Shown here in pieces: positions 21,224-33,221 of a stretch of 44,522 bases of DNA. The notes below the pieces were generated by a model that saw nothing but the letters and a program-made list of their open reading frames with translations, had not been told where the DNA came from and did no database searches. The stretch covers positions 1 through 44,522 of the forward strand of contig WOGZ01000237.1 of the NCBI GenBank assembly GCA_009733775.1. Reading direction: 5' to 3'. Every line of letters starts with the position of its first letter. The first letter of the stretch is position 1. A program made the translations under genes and the position numbers. The stretch is from Alectoria sarmentosa (taxonomy: Eukaryota > Ascomycota > Lecanoromycetes > Lecanorales > Parmeliaceae).

Positions 21224-22581
21224 CAAGCCGCAGGGGCTTCTTCAGTTTCGCGAGAACCACTGGGATCGGTGAGGATACTCAACTGTCAAAGTTCACATGT
21301 GACCCATCTTCCCGTCGACATGGGTTGTCAGTGAACTACAAGATCCTCTTCAACCCAGCTATCTACCACTCTCTACATGAAATTGAGATTGCGCGCACAG
21401 GCAGTACAATCCAGAGCCCGCTCAATGAACCTTGACTAGCTCTCTCATTCAATCACTACTACAATCTTAATCTTACATATCATCCCGCCTAGGTCTCCTA
21501 TCTTGGATCTATTGTTTCTCAACAACCGATAAAGTGAGTGATAAAAACAGAGAGCGGTGCACAATGACGGTAAGCAGCGGTCTGCCAAACAGCGTGAGCC
21601 TCACGAACATCATCAACCTACCAGCCAACCAATAAGTCTACGACAGATGATTCAAACCCCCTAAATTCATCTTACACCCTTTCCTCACCATCTATATCCA
21701 ACTCCAGGCCAAGACTAAGCACCCTCCCTCTCGCCCAAGGACATTGTCCCCACAAAGCTGATCGGAAGCACCACCCTACAACCCACATCAGCCCCATCTC
21801 GATCCCTCGGATCCAACAACCACTTCATCTCCTTCCCCAACCAACCCATTCAAACCGACCCACACGCATTCCCAGCCAGAGAATCGCTATACCGCGCACC
21901 AGCCAGCCAGCCAGCCAGCTTTCGAAGCAGCAAACCGCACCGTCTCCGACCACCACAACCGCACGCTTTCCCCCTCCCCACCAATCCCAGCCTCTCTTAT
22001 ACGTGATCTTCTTTAGCGGCATCCTCACGAATCGACATCGAGGGGAGGTGCGACGAATGCGCTCGCGGCCGTGGAAACATTCCTCCAGGAAAAAAACGAA
22101 CATTGGATCGAAAAGAAGAAGAAAATAAAAGTAAAAGAAAAAACATCCGCGCCGAGACGCAACCTGACCTGGAACGACACTGCACTGCCACCCCTTTGAC
22201 ACGAAATCCCAAAAGAGCACAAACCACCCGACCAAAAGACCCAATCCACACATTCCCCCCCTTCTCCCAGCACCCACCACACTCCACCACGCCGGCTCTC
22301 CTCATCTCGTGCACACCCTTCGCCAAGTTTGGGCCTTTCAACGCGGGGACTGGTGACTCTACTACGTTTTTTTGGGTTTCTCCACAATGTTGAAAAAGTG
22401 GCGATCGTTCCTCGGTTTCGCAGCACAGCAGTCCAAGTTTGTTTTTTGTTTTTTTTTGATATTACAGGAGTTGTTATTGTTAATATGATATATACAGCGA
22501 ACATAATCTACACGTCGACCCTATACACATCCCTCACAACAAGCCAAGTTGGCCATATCCCCCAAAGCCAGCCCTTGCCGC
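21224..22581. other. Convergent intergenic region, strongly pyrimidine-biased
   Basis: The plus strand is C/A- and C/T-rich, so the minus strand gives long G/T-rich frames (21825-22280, 22025-22504) whose translations (runs of W, G, F, V) look like composition artefacts. A (CCAG)5 microsatellite lies at about 21900-21919. No gene is recognised between the HET gene and the convergent repeat-protein gene. Confidence 0.45.
21900..21919 (+). repeat. (CCAG)n microsatellite
   Basis: Five tandem copies of a four-base unit. Confidence 0.7.
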
Positions 22582-25500
22582 TCACCTTACCAAAACCAAC
22601 GCTCCCAGGACCGTGCAACAAGCGGTATACGCCACCAGCCACACCATCCTCGGTGACACCAGCTTCCCCTGCCCGCCCTCGAATATCTCAGGCCCGGTAC
22701 CAGGCTCTTGAGTAGGCAGCACCGTAGTACGATTCCCCACAACCAACGTGCCGCCAAGGCCCAAGCTGACCGGCGTACCAGCCACCGTCACCCCCGTCCC
22801 ACCAGGCAGGACCGTAGTCCCCGCGATAGCGAACCCGGACGGATCAGCCGTGACGACTTGCCCCGCCACCGTAACCACATCCGCGGGCGTGATGATTGCC
22901 GACGAGAGCGTTTGCGTGCTGGAGCCAATGATCACGTCCGCTGCGCCTTGCGCCAGACTCATCGGGGTTCCGAGAACGGTGATGATGCCGCCGGGCGTGA
23001 GCGTCTTGGACGCGATGACGAAATCCGACGACGCGTCCGCCGTGTAGGTTGAGCCGTCCCACGTCATGACGGGCGCTTCGGCGGTGGGTGGAGCGGAAGC
23101 GGCTGCGAGGAATTGTGTGCTGGTGCCGATGACTGCGAAGTCGGTTCCCTCGGGCAGGCCGATGGGCGTGCCGGAAGCGGTGATTGTGCCTCCTGGTGTC
23201 AAGGTCTGGCCTGCTATGACGAATTGGGAGGCGGTGTTTGCGGTGTAGATGGTACCGGCGAATATCAGTCTGGCCGGGTTGGAGGCTGGAGCAGGGGTCG
23301 TCAAGGTTTGGGTGCTGGTGCCGATGACTGCTACATTGGCCGAAGGAGCTAAAGATAAAGGTGTGCTGGACGCTACTATTTGGCCACCTGCTGTGAGTGT
23401 TTGGCCTGCTATGATGAATTGCGAAACTGCATTGGCGGTGTAGGTGGAGCCCGCAAATGTCATTAGTGCCGGGTTTGAACTCGGTGCGGGGGTCGCGAGC
23501 ACCTGGGTACTGCCTCCAACAACAGCGACATCGGCAGACGGACGCAGCGATACGGTTGTGCTGGCTACGGTTATCTGTCCACCTGGTGTCAGGGTCTGGC
23601 CCGCTACGACGAATTCAGAAGCTGAATTGGCTGTGTATGTTGTTCCAGCAACAGAGAGCACGGGTGGCGACGAAGGGTCAGGATTTGGGGCTATTGTGCC
23701 AGCGATTAGATTTCCAGAGGGCGCTAAAGAGTAGTATTTTCCGTCGGACGTGTGAGCTGGTCCGCCGACTGATAACGTTGAGCCGGCAATTGCTACGGCT
23801 GATGGATCAGTGATGCTGAATGTCTGGCCTAAGGCAGTGACGGCGTGAGGAGTGAATGCTGGAGATGGAGCAGGCACGCTACCTCCTCCGAGGGCACCGT
23901 TGATGAACGCTCCCACGCCCTGGGTGGATGGCGCTCCACCGCCTAGGCTGATAGTCGTGGGTGCTTGTGGTACTGCCAGCTGCGCGTTTGGGTCTGAGTT
24001 TTGAGACTCTGAAGCCGGAGCTGAAGCTTCTTTTTGACCAGAACCATTCTGACTTGGATCGTCGGAAATATTTGAATCGGAACTATTCGGGTTCGACTTT
24101 GCAGGGTCGTCAGAGGGAGTCGTGGTAGGACTACTCGAATCTGACTTTTGAGGATCTGAGCCAGGAGCTGAATCCCCTTGCTGATCAGAGCTACTTTGGC
24201 TCGGATCATCTGATTCCTTAGTGCCCGGATCCAACGGATCCAACTTAAGAAGATCTGCGTCATTACCAGCACTGCTTGAAGCCCTTGTAGACTCTGGTAA
24301 GCTTGGCGAGCCGATATTGGCCGGCGCAGCAGTTGGAGTCGTTGGCGCAGGAGAGTCATTCACCGGTGTGACACTAGGAACAAGCGTACCAGCTCTGTCT
24401 AGTGTCCCGGGTGTTCTATCTTCCGGTATGGCCTCTGTAGAAGGAGCATCCGAGTCGCCACCGGGAACCAGGGCAGACGCTGTTTGCAAGGCCTTTGGCG
24501 GATCGTAGATACCACATGGCAATGTTAGAAGCGCGTCGGCCGTATTAGTGGTACAGGCTCCCCAAGCGGGATCAATGGACATGAGCTCTGTTGGCACCAA
24601 GATGACAGGGTTGTACGGCTCGCCATAAGTTGCTGTCAGATACGTACTCCCATCGCAGGAGGTGGTGAATTGGTTTGATAATCCCCAGGTCGGACATGCG
24701 ATGTCTGAGAGAGCTAAAGTATCGATGACGGCTTCTGCATTCTGACCTTGAGGCCTACAGGTAGATGGCCAACTGGCGTATGAAGCGGTGGTGATAGCTT
24801 GAACTGCCACAGGTGCCGGATTGGTATGCACGCTCCCTTTGAGGCCGCAAGAATCTGATACTGAGATTCCACCAATGACGGATACATATAATGATGGGAA
24901 AGTGCTAGGGCAATCATCAGTACGAAAGAATTGATATCCATCAGGAGAAAGATTGGCCTACAATGTATGCCCATTAACGACAGTGGTAATTGGACTTTCA
25001 GCCACCTGAGGTGCAAGAGCTTGAATCCTCGACGCATTAGATGCGTAAGGAACGCCGGTCTGAAACGGGCTGACAGATGCCCCTCGCGCACAGTCGTTTT
25101 TGACTGATGCAGTGGGCCAATAATAAACCTGAACTTGATCCGCCAGAACTCGACAACTGCCGCATTGTGTGATTGATGCTGGCACAGTTGCTGAGGCCGA
25201 TGAATTGAACGCCCTGGAGCTGACGGATGATGCCGGAGTAGACTGAATTACCGAGGGTGTGGCATTGGATGATGCTGTCGTGAGTGATGGAGGTGTCACG
25301 GTAGGCACTCCGACGGAAGACAGTGGATTATAAATCACTGTAGGCTCCGCCGATGGTATAACACTGGGGTTTGATATGGGCGACGCTGATGATGCTGTCG
25401 TTGGAGGAAATACAGGAGTCGATATACTCGACGTTGGGGGGACGGCCGCAGGTGGCGTACTCGACTGCTGTGCAGCTGTCGTAACCGATGGATTGACGAC

Positions 25501-25704
25501 AGCCGCGGGAGATGTGGTCGATACAACCGGAATTTCACCAACCTGGGCGCTCGTTATCGTACCACTATAAAGCGGTGGATTATCGACTCCATACACGGGA
25601 ACGTTTTCGTCGCATGGTAGCGTAGAGCACACTGCTGATACCCGGGCGAGGTGGGTGAAGAGGATGCATAGAATGCCAAACGGTAATTGAGTCGGTAGTT
25701 GCAT
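22582..25704 (-). CDS. Large secreted Ser/Thr-rich repeat protein, putative cell-wall protein
   Basis: Two minus-strand exons, 25704-24962 and 24904-22582, give 1021 residues. The frame has one TAG at 24958-24960, but this lies in a well-formed 57-nt intron (donor GTAGGC, branch TACTGAT, acceptor CCCTAG) whose removal yields NGHTFTFPSLYVSV. Residues 1-24 are a signal peptide. Residues 60-180 are Ser/Thr/Pro-rich; a Cys-containing region spans about 180-360; a Ser/Asp/Pro/Gln-rich linker follows. From about residue 610 to 990 there are six tandem repeats of roughly 50-67 residues with the consensus TYTAN..S.FVIAGQTLTPGG followed by SL and VIGTSTQTL. The C-terminus is hydrophobic (VWLVAYTACCTVLGALVLVR), fitting a GPI signal or membrane anchor. 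A cell-wall or adhesin-like role is inferred from architecture. Confidence 0.85.
22700..23870 (-). repeat. Six tandem coding repeats in the secreted protein gene
   Basis: Units of roughly 150-200 bp encode TYTAN..S.FVIAGQTLTPGG and VIGTSTQTL blocks. The middle copies (2 to 4) are most alike, and the first and last are most diverged. Because of this composition the opposite strand also stays open in places. Confidence 0.75.
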
Positions 25705-28700
25705 TTCTTCGGCTAGATGTCAATTTTAATAAATACTGGAGGGGAAATCGAGAATTGAATGGACAAGCATTGGCGAGACCGGCTCAGGTTTGTAACGAGC
25801 GTGGGAGATGGATCAGAGATCTTGATACAATTGCTCAGCTCAATTGTGCCTGGTCACGCATGTCGTAAGACAGATAAAAATACAGTGGTATAGATTTGGA
25901 AGCGGCCTATGTCAACGTGAAAGTGAAATGCGTTTCAAAAGCATGTCGCATGCGCGAACCACACACAATACTCAAGTGACGTTCCAACTTCCAAGAAACT
26001 AAACGACCAACAAAAAAGTCGGGACCGCGCCAGCGTCTTTAAGCAGTAGACTCGAGCCCCTTGAAAGCTTACCTTGTAGCCTCACCAGCCTTGTCGGGTA
26101 AGACGGCTGTGTACTAGTACTTACGTGTACGGCACGGTTCGACCTTGGTGGATTTTGATTGTTCCAGATGAAATCCGGCTCTGATGTCTAAAACACCAAC
26201 CAACCAGAGATCAAACATTTTTTAGTCTGACGAAGTCTTTCCGAAGTCAACGTGCTTTTAGCATCTACTTTCAACGTGCGCTGCATGTCAGCCGGAAGCC
26301 GCACCAGTCTCTTCTTCCAGGCCCCGCTTTTATTGGTCCCCGAGGCCCCCAAAGGGCTGGCCTAGTGCCAGACTCAGCCTCAGCTAGTGCTTAGACTATG
26401 GAGAGGAGAATCCTTCCAACCTGGCATTGGAAAAAGTCAAACAAAATACTTTCGCGATTCGCACGCCTGGAGAAGAAGTCACGAGATTGCAAGTCTCGCA
26501 CGTGTGGAAATTCAACCTCTGGTCGCGGCATCATCATCAACATCAGTCTTGGAAATGAAGAACTAGGTATGGTTGTGATTACCACGGAGTTGACTGCATG
26601 GAAAAGAAAATACTGATGCTGATGGACAGCAGATCCCGGGTGCTGACTCGGAAATCGAGATGCCGACCCGACTTCAGCCTCAAATCTGAAACAGCGGGGG
26701 CCAATCAATATGCGTCCTGCAGCTGACGTTTCCTTCTCCAAGGGAGCCGAACATGACGGTTGGCGAAGCAACATAGGCATCCAGTCGATGGGAGAAGCGG
26801 ACGAGACGGATTGCGTCGAGGACGAGAGATGAGGAACCTGGTGGAGCAGGTAGCGAGGAACGCTACCCTCTATTGACATCTCAGCTTTCTGCGAGGCAAA
26901 TCTTTCCACTGGGAGGATGTAACCCATGTTGAATAACGAAATGTAATGTGACTACGGTGACCGGAAGATGAAGGATTGGGCAAAATGGGGCGAGGGGAAA
27001 AATCATTGCCATTCACCTGGACCAATTTTATCAGATTAGATCGACCAATCAAAGATTATGAACCTCTTGGCAATCTAGGCCCTAGCAGTGCGAGACTGTG
27101 TGTTTTATCTCTTCACCAAATTATTACTGTTTTACGTATTTATGCTTAATAAGTAAGTAAATAGATTAATTACACCATTTTACCAATGGCCTGGCGACGG
27201 GTCAGAAAGGCTTTCATCCACATATCAAAAAGCACCGCGCCAAGAATCTCTTATGTCTAGGCTGTGATTATCGGCCATTGCGAAATGTCTGACTGGATGG
27301 CATGCGGAGCAAGAGTATCCGGTTGCAAACCTAAAGAAACACTTCAAGAAGATCTGATGAATTCAAGCATTGAGACATCAGCGCAACATCACGAAGCATC
27401 AAGCAGAGTTGTTGCCACGTTGGATCCAAACGAGCTTGAAGTTTCCCGTTGGGATGAGCAAGTGAATTTCCTCGTGGCATGGCCAGTGGAAAGATTGTTC
27501 CTTGGGTTTGCGCTGTGTTCTGGAGAAGAGAATCTTAGGCCGTCAGCGGAAGGCTCATAATTCAACGATCACAGGGTAGAAACCTAGCTCTTGAGCGAAT
27601 TTAATTGTGCTTCGAGCGTAAAGGCTTCATTGTATCTTGGATCAACGCGGTCGTCAAGCGGCTTCGCGTTATCCACATCCCACCAAGAAGGTTGTTGGAG
27701 AAGGTCGTGAATCGACTCGACAGGTGTACTTTGGTATCACAAATGCTGTAAGCCGTTCAGAGTGGTCACGTCATTGTTCCTGCCCACACAAGGAAGTCCT
27801 TGATGAAACGTATCTCCGTATCTCGAACACGTGCTCCAGGGCACTGGGAGCTCGTGGCGGTGTGAGCTTCAAGTCAAGCTAGCTGATCGAAGGATCCAAC
27901 ACAGAAGAATGCCTTCGGGCTGATTCTTCGAACATAGTGCTATTGTGGAGAGGGGATCGAGGCAGGAGTCTACTGGAAAGGATAACTGTTGCTCAATTTG
28001 GGCAAAGGATACTTCTATTGGGCGGCTCCAGACTGGACATCATGATCATGATCCTGGATTGGCACGTCAGCAATGAGAGGGCCAACAAGTACTGCTGTAG
28101 TCATTGAGCGGGTAATTTTGCCGGAAGGTGCAGCTAGTGCTCCATTGGGAGGGCCACGACTCGGGGTTGGCGTGGAGACTTGGGCGACCCTGGTCAAGTC
28201 ACGTGCAATGTGACAGAGCTGACCATGCCCAGCGCGTAGAACGTACCCGTTTGATGTAGTGTTCAGAAAGAGCGAAAAAAAACAAGGCCCTGAAACGCAG
28301 ATATGCCATTGCTCGGCGGAAAGACAAGGAGTAGCGATTTTCGAGAATCCTGTCAGGGCACATCTTGATATCTTCAAGTCTCTATGACCTGGGATGCAAG
28401 CTCAGAGAACGGCTGTATGAGAACGAAGCCGTGGTTTGAGAAGCTGAATTCAGTAAGCTGACGTGAGAGTATGAGAACGCGGTGACCATTGACTGGCAAC
28501 GACTCGCAGAGAAAGTGATCAAGACGGCGGAGATAACATGTTTTTCAGCCGCTCTGGTAACAGCTATCTCTTTTTGGGGCATTGCCCAGCCACCGTCTCC
28601 CATGGTTCTCATGATTCGTTAATCATGATGCGCTGTCGGCAAACAAATTCCGGTCCCAGCCATAAAAGCTTCTCATCGGCCACGAGACAGACCGTTTATG

Positions 28701-28717
28701 AAGCAAGCCCAAGCGCC
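25705..28717. other. Long intergenic region
   Basis: The first part is the promoter of the repeat-protein gene. Unassigned frames include 26391-26927 (minus, 178 codons), 27264-27560 (plus, 98 codons, partly protein-like with LDPNELEVSRWDEQVNFLVAW) and 28015-28377 (minus, 120 codons). None has a recognisable domain, a convincing intron or an identifiable promoter. 27100-27180 is AT-rich. Confidence 0.4.
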
Positions 28718-29212
28718 TCATTGCGGATCATGGCCTTCTGGAGCATTCGATTGTTTCCCACTCCTGCCTTTCCCTTGCTCCCTTGCAGCCTTACCCGCAT
28801 CGTATTCACCATCGTATTCTTCTTCCTCTGTCTCCCACCCTTCTTCTCCCGCCTCACCCATCCTCATAGTCTCTTCCAGCACGAGTAGATCCCGCTCCAG
28901 CACCTCCGCCCAATTCTGTATGTCGCCCAGCTCCTTCAGCTTCCCCGCAGCATCGTCTGCAATCTTCTGGTGCTTCTTAGCTTCATAAACCAGCTTCTTG
29001 GTCTGCTTCGCGACATCGTCTTCTTGTTTCGAAATAGTAGCGGAGTTATTGTGGATGTCGGAGACGCGACCTTCGAGGGAAGAGATGTGGGAGTTGCCGA
29101 TGGAGGCGAGATGGGCGGTGAAAGCTGCGCGGGCTTCGGCGGTACGTCGAGGGTCTGGAGGCGGGGGAGGAGGCTGTTCGACTTCGGTTGACGAAGAGGT
29201 AGAGGTTGTCAT
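28718..29212 (-). CDS. BLOC1S1: GCN5L1 / BLOC-1 subunit 1 homologue
   Basis: A single exon encodes 164 residues. A Ser/Thr and polyproline N-terminus (PPPPPP at 14-19) leads into RTAEARAAFTAHL (23-35). A long coiled coil covers about 45-118, with SKQEDDVAKQTKKLVYEAKK and the family signature GDIQNWAEVLERDLLVLEE (96-114), which matches the IGDVQNWA..IE.D pattern of GCN5L1 proteins. The last 45 residues are an acidic then Lys-rich tail. BLOC-1 is a helical complex acting in endosomal traffic; the fungal protein is presumed to be one of its small subunits. The match is strong over the core; no intron is needed. Confidence 0.8.
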   Translation of the reverse strand: MTTSTSSSTEVEQPPPPPPDPRRTAEARAAFTAHLASIGNSHISSLEGRVSDIHNNSATISKQEDDVAKQTKKLVYEAKKHQKIADDAAGKLKELGDIQNWAEVLERDLLVLEETMRMGEAGEEGWETEEEEYDGEYDAGKAAREQGKGRSGKQSNAPEGHDPQ

Positions 29213-30609
29213 GTTGTCAGGTGGTCACCTTATAGAGGCAATTGCTGCCGGCGTGAGACGTGGTTCGCCAGCATCAGCAGGGATATGTGCAGCTGCGTGC
29301 CGATCCGCAGAGCCTCACCACTTCGAATACATCATCTTCTCTCTTACAAATTCCTCCACCGTTCACCACCGATCGATTGTACGAGGTCGCTCTAGTAGCG
29401 TGCTACAATTCTCATCAAGCCGCGTGGACCGTAAGATCCGGTCGGCGGCATTGGCGACCGTTCACCAATCATCATAGCGCCTGGGTGCCAGTCACACAAT
29501 CACCATGAATTACGGCAGCGCAGCCCGCTAAGCTAAATGCAGATTGCTCACAGCTCCAGTATTCTCCCCTTTGCTTCCAGCTCAGAGGCCATGTAGGAGA
29601 TTCATAGCCACTGCACGCTTCGCCGGAGCAGTAGCAAAAATCAAGATTTGCCCTAAAAGCCTACGAATCTGATTTCCCAGCTCACATGACGGAGACTGAG
29701 CCCTCAATATTGCTCATCCATTCTACAGAGCCTTTGTGTCAGATGGTAGCTGCCAGAGCGTCCGAGGAGTCGAAAATATGATCCTACAATCTTGCAGGGC
29801 AGCGATACGCAAGAGCCACCCAAGTTCCACGATGGGGGCTACCAATGGTTTCGGGAGACACCGTGATTCTATTGATTGTTTCTGACATACCATGGCGCTG
29901 GATGAGGGCCTCGACTGCGTTAGTACTCTATCCCTTCTGTGATCTAGCTGTCACATGGCCTTTTTTTTCTCCTATTTACTGCTTTGTTAAAATACCGTTG
30001 CTAGACTACTCTGTCCGGATGCGCGTGAACCTATCACTCGAGTGGGAAAACGTAATTCCTGATCAAATTCTGGAAAGGATGATAGCCTCGGATGTCTTGT
30101 AGGCATTTCATGGGAAGTGAGAGAACGTAACAAAAGTCATGCTTAAAAGGGGTTTGAGTCAGCAGTAGGGCGAAAATCGTCGATGATATTTGCTAAAGTC
30201 CTGTTACTTAGGCCCGTTGCGAGGAAAAAGTGTCTCCTATTCTTTGTTCGGCATCCATTGACGGAAAGAGTCGAGTTGTTTTCGGTGAATATCCACAAAA
30301 GTGTGCACATATTAACAGACTGGAACTTTCAAGACCTGTGTTTGAAGGTGGTTCTCCTTATCAAGGATTTCTGGAAATTTTGAGATGCACGATCGTAGTG
30401 GATATTTTCGGAATTTGGGCACGAAACTTCATGATAAAGTAGTCAAGCGTATCTAGGTACATTATAAGTTTGCTGGTGAACTGGCGAGAATCGACATACC
30501 AAGCTTGAATTATACCATATACGGAAGGGTGGTTAGTTACGAAAGAAAGAATTCACATACATTCGTCGAAGATGATTAAAGCCCTTGTAGAGATGCACAT
30601 TGCTACCGA
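29213..30609. other. Intergenic region
   Basis: Short frames at 29845-30102 and 30183-30442 do not read as known proteins. No repeat was seen before the minisatellite begins at about 30610. Confidence 0.45.
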
Positions 30610-30978
30610 GGGCGCACTACCAAAGGCGCATAGGCAAGGGCGCACCACCAAGGGCGCATGGGCAAGGGCGCATGGGCAAGGGCGCATGGACAAAGGCGCA
30701 TGGGCAAGGGCGCACCACCAAGGGCGCACACCAAAGGCGCATGGGCAAAGGCGCATCACCAAAAGCGCAGTCCTCTCCAAAAGCGCGTCCTCTCCAAAAG
30801 CGCATCATCAAAAACGCATCATCAAAAGCGCATCACTAAATCGCATGGGCAAAGGCGCACCATCAAAGGCGCACCACCAAAAGCGCATGGGCAAAGGCGC
30901 ACCACCAAAGGCGCATGGGCAAAGGCGCATCACCAAAAGCGCATGGGCAAGGGCGCACCACCAAAGGCGCACCGGCAA
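30610..30978 (+). repeat. 14-bp minisatellite, about 26 units
   Basis: The unit is GCGCATGGGCAAGG with variants in which ATGGGC is replaced by ACCACC or ATCACC and GG by AG or AA. A few units are longer, for example GCGCAGTCCTCTCCAAAA near 30767. Variation increases towards 30780-30840. Because 14 is not a multiple of three, all three plus frames stay open across much of the array and each reads a version of the same Lys/Arg/Ala/His/Gly-rich 14-residue repeat; the longest frame is 30572-31177 (201 codons). Whether any of it is translated is unknown. Confidence 0.85.
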
Positions 30979-31899
30979 ATCTGTAAAGATGAATCGACAA
31001 AGACGTCGTCCAAAGCAGCATCGTCCAAAACCGCCAACACGACAAACAAGTAGGTACCTTAGTTCCAGAGGATTAGTAGCGGCCAATCGGAAAAGCGTTG
31101 TTGATAATAAAATCATCATCAACACAACCAGAGCAAAACAAAAGGTACGATCGAGCAAAACCAAAGGAACGATATGACGAAAGTATTCTCGCCCAAACAA
31201 AATGGAAGATGTGAAGCCAAAGGCCAAAAGGCAGCAATGTGGTGGGTAAGTATGTAGGATTCTATTTTGCCCTGCCGAGTTTGGCAATCAAAACAGCGAG
31301 CGAGCGAGCGAGCGGCTGAGAGACCAAGGCCCCATATACAATACAACTATACAAGTAAAAAAATCTAGTCTGCTCGGATCTGTACGCAACCGCGACTCTT
31401 TGAGAACGCTGATTCGGCATTGAGACAAAGTTCTGGAGTGGGCAAAGGGCATATGAGTGGACACATGTTGTAGCGGGCAAGGAGAAACAAGCTCGCTGGA
31501 CACGGACCATGTCTATTCCAACCAAGCACAATGCAGGCATTCACCGTTTGTGGTTTGGTAAGGCAATTTGAAATTCAATTGGTGGTCTGGTATCCGATAG
31601 GCGAAGAGTATGAAACAAACGAATCAAGGCTTCAGCTCACTCTTATTATCTTTACGTTTGCTTGATGCAAATTCTGCACTGATCGTGCTGAGAGGTATTT
31701 TGTTCATAGAAGGTGGTAGTTACAGACTAGACTCTCGAGCTTCCTAGATACTACATTGCACCCTGAACCTCAACCAAGGTCCAAAAGACGCTTCAAGTTT
31801 TCTCAATTATTACTGTCTTGCAATAATGACTTCGTATATCTAATTAGCCAGATCTTGTTCAGGGGCCCAGACCTCCAGTTGTTACGGACAGGGCCAGTG
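30979..31899. other. Intergenic region
   Basis: It includes the open tail of the minisatellite frame to 31177 and a (GCGA)n tract at about 31295-31314. Minus-strand frames at 30808-31540 are antisense to these and have no recognisable content. Confidence 0.4.
31295..31314 (+). repeat. (GCGA)n microsatellite
   Basis: Four to five tandem copies of a four-base unit. Confidence 0.7.
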
Positions 31900-33221
31900 G
31901 AAGCGTGGAAAGTCCCTGGCAATCTCCAAAACCAGGTACTCCCTTTCAGAACTGAATGAAGTGACGGCATCACGACGAGAAGATCGAGATCCAAGGGGCG
32001 CAAATCCATGGCCTTGTTGTTCCAGATGAGTTTCAGTTCTTCAGAAACGTTTTTGCGGGCGTACGAGTAGTCACGCAAAGCTTGCATATTGTCCAAAACC
32101 TCAGTACCTCCTTCGTCGATCTATGTCTCCATATTTTGCTCGAGCTCTAGCTTTGACCATTTAGCTGCGATAATAATCTCCCCGCGTCCATCTGATAGTA
32201 ACATTCCTAATAGCTGACTTGGCGCGCAGAGACATGCACTAGAAGCATAGCCAGATCTCGTCTTCAGGTCCATCTGCCAATATCCACATGTTCTTTGAGT
32301 AGTAGAGCGCGTGATAATTGTCGTACAGCTCGCTGTTCAGAGCGCTGAAGTGGCGAAGGTCGTTCGGATCCACGTATGACAACACGATATTTTTCGGGCC
32401 GAAGACGATTTCGTAAACAGAATCTTGAATCATGCAAATGAGGTCAACAGGCAGCTCCTACACCGCCTTTTGGAGCTGCAGCCACTCGGTATCCCTATTA
32501 AAATCGGCATTTGATTAGTGGGAGTTTGCGTTTGCGTCTAGGTTGAGGCTCATTCTCCAGTCACACCATTCCATGCCACTAAGCGTTATGGCTGATAGGC
32601 GGATTGTACCAGTTTTGATGTTGTAGGCTTCCCGGCTCACGCCTAGGTGTTGTAAGAATCCTCAGGCAGATCTTGAAAAGTGCTAGTGAACTTGAAAGGA
32701 CTAGGCACCGAAACAAATGTCTGTCTCTCGTCACCCAAGGCTCTCCAAATCGGTATTTTGAGGTAGTCAAGCAACTTTTCGAACCATATGAAGTGTGACA
32801 TGGGCAGTTTACGGAAGATCTCTTTGAGGATAGTGCGGCTGTCATCACCCAGTCTGTCCCAAAGCTTCAGGATGTATTCACTTTCGATTCCTTGAGATAC
32901 GCGGGCGGGTAGGTGACCTGGACCGAAGTCTGGCCAGTCTAGGCGATGAATTGGTTTTGTGTCAACGAGGGACAGGGCAGTCCGGTATCTACCTTCAGTC
33001 ATCTTCAGGCCGTTGCTACAACGTGAACAGTCTCGTCTCACAGCATCAGTGGGCTTGGAGATCTGGAGGAGCTCGTGTGCAAGCGGACTTGCAGACTCGA
33101 ATGGTGAATGTGAATTCAGCGACCCTGAAGTTTTGAGTTGGTGTTTTGGAAGGAGCGTGCCATCTCTGTAGCACCTTACAATGCTGCCAAGGCACGGATA
33201 GCAACGAGCAAGTCCGCGCAC
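31900..33221 (-). pseudogene. Ruined paralogue of the 33935-35127 gene
   Basis: Read on the minus strand, three blocks follow the order of the intact neighbour. 33221-32643 is open for 192 codons and holds LGDDSRTILKEIFRKLP (neighbour: LDHEDGRTLVDLFVNCS). The central block near 32460-32240 reads ELPVDLICMIQDS, FGPKNIVLS and YYSKNMWILADG (neighbour: NLPSELLLQIQEE, FGPRKVYAS, FFKNTWVIGQG), but a TAG (32458-32460) cuts it off from what precedes, and another TAG (32239-32241) ends it. The C-terminal block near 32125-31960 holds LKLIWNNKAMDLRPLDLDLL (neighbour: CQLITIWFEKF...SLDLDYFDLD), with a frameshift and a further TAG before it. No single splice model repairs all of these, so it is called a pseudogene. 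Function is unknown. Confidence 0.65.

Noticed and set aside
21825..22504. Long minus-strand frames between the HET and repeat-protein genes
   Set aside because: They are open because the strand is strongly purine/pyrimidine biased; the translations are Trp/Gly/Phe/Val-rich and resemble no domain.
22708..23813. Long plus-strand frames opposite the repeat-protein gene
   Set aside because: They are antisense to Gly/Thr/Ser-rich coding repeats, whose composition avoids stops on the other strand.
24905..25704. Separate 248-residue gene, with a second gene starting at 24831
   Set aside because: The two frames share phase and are joined by a well-formed 57-nt intron that removes the only stop; the start at 24831 is a GTG codon inside continuous coding sequence.
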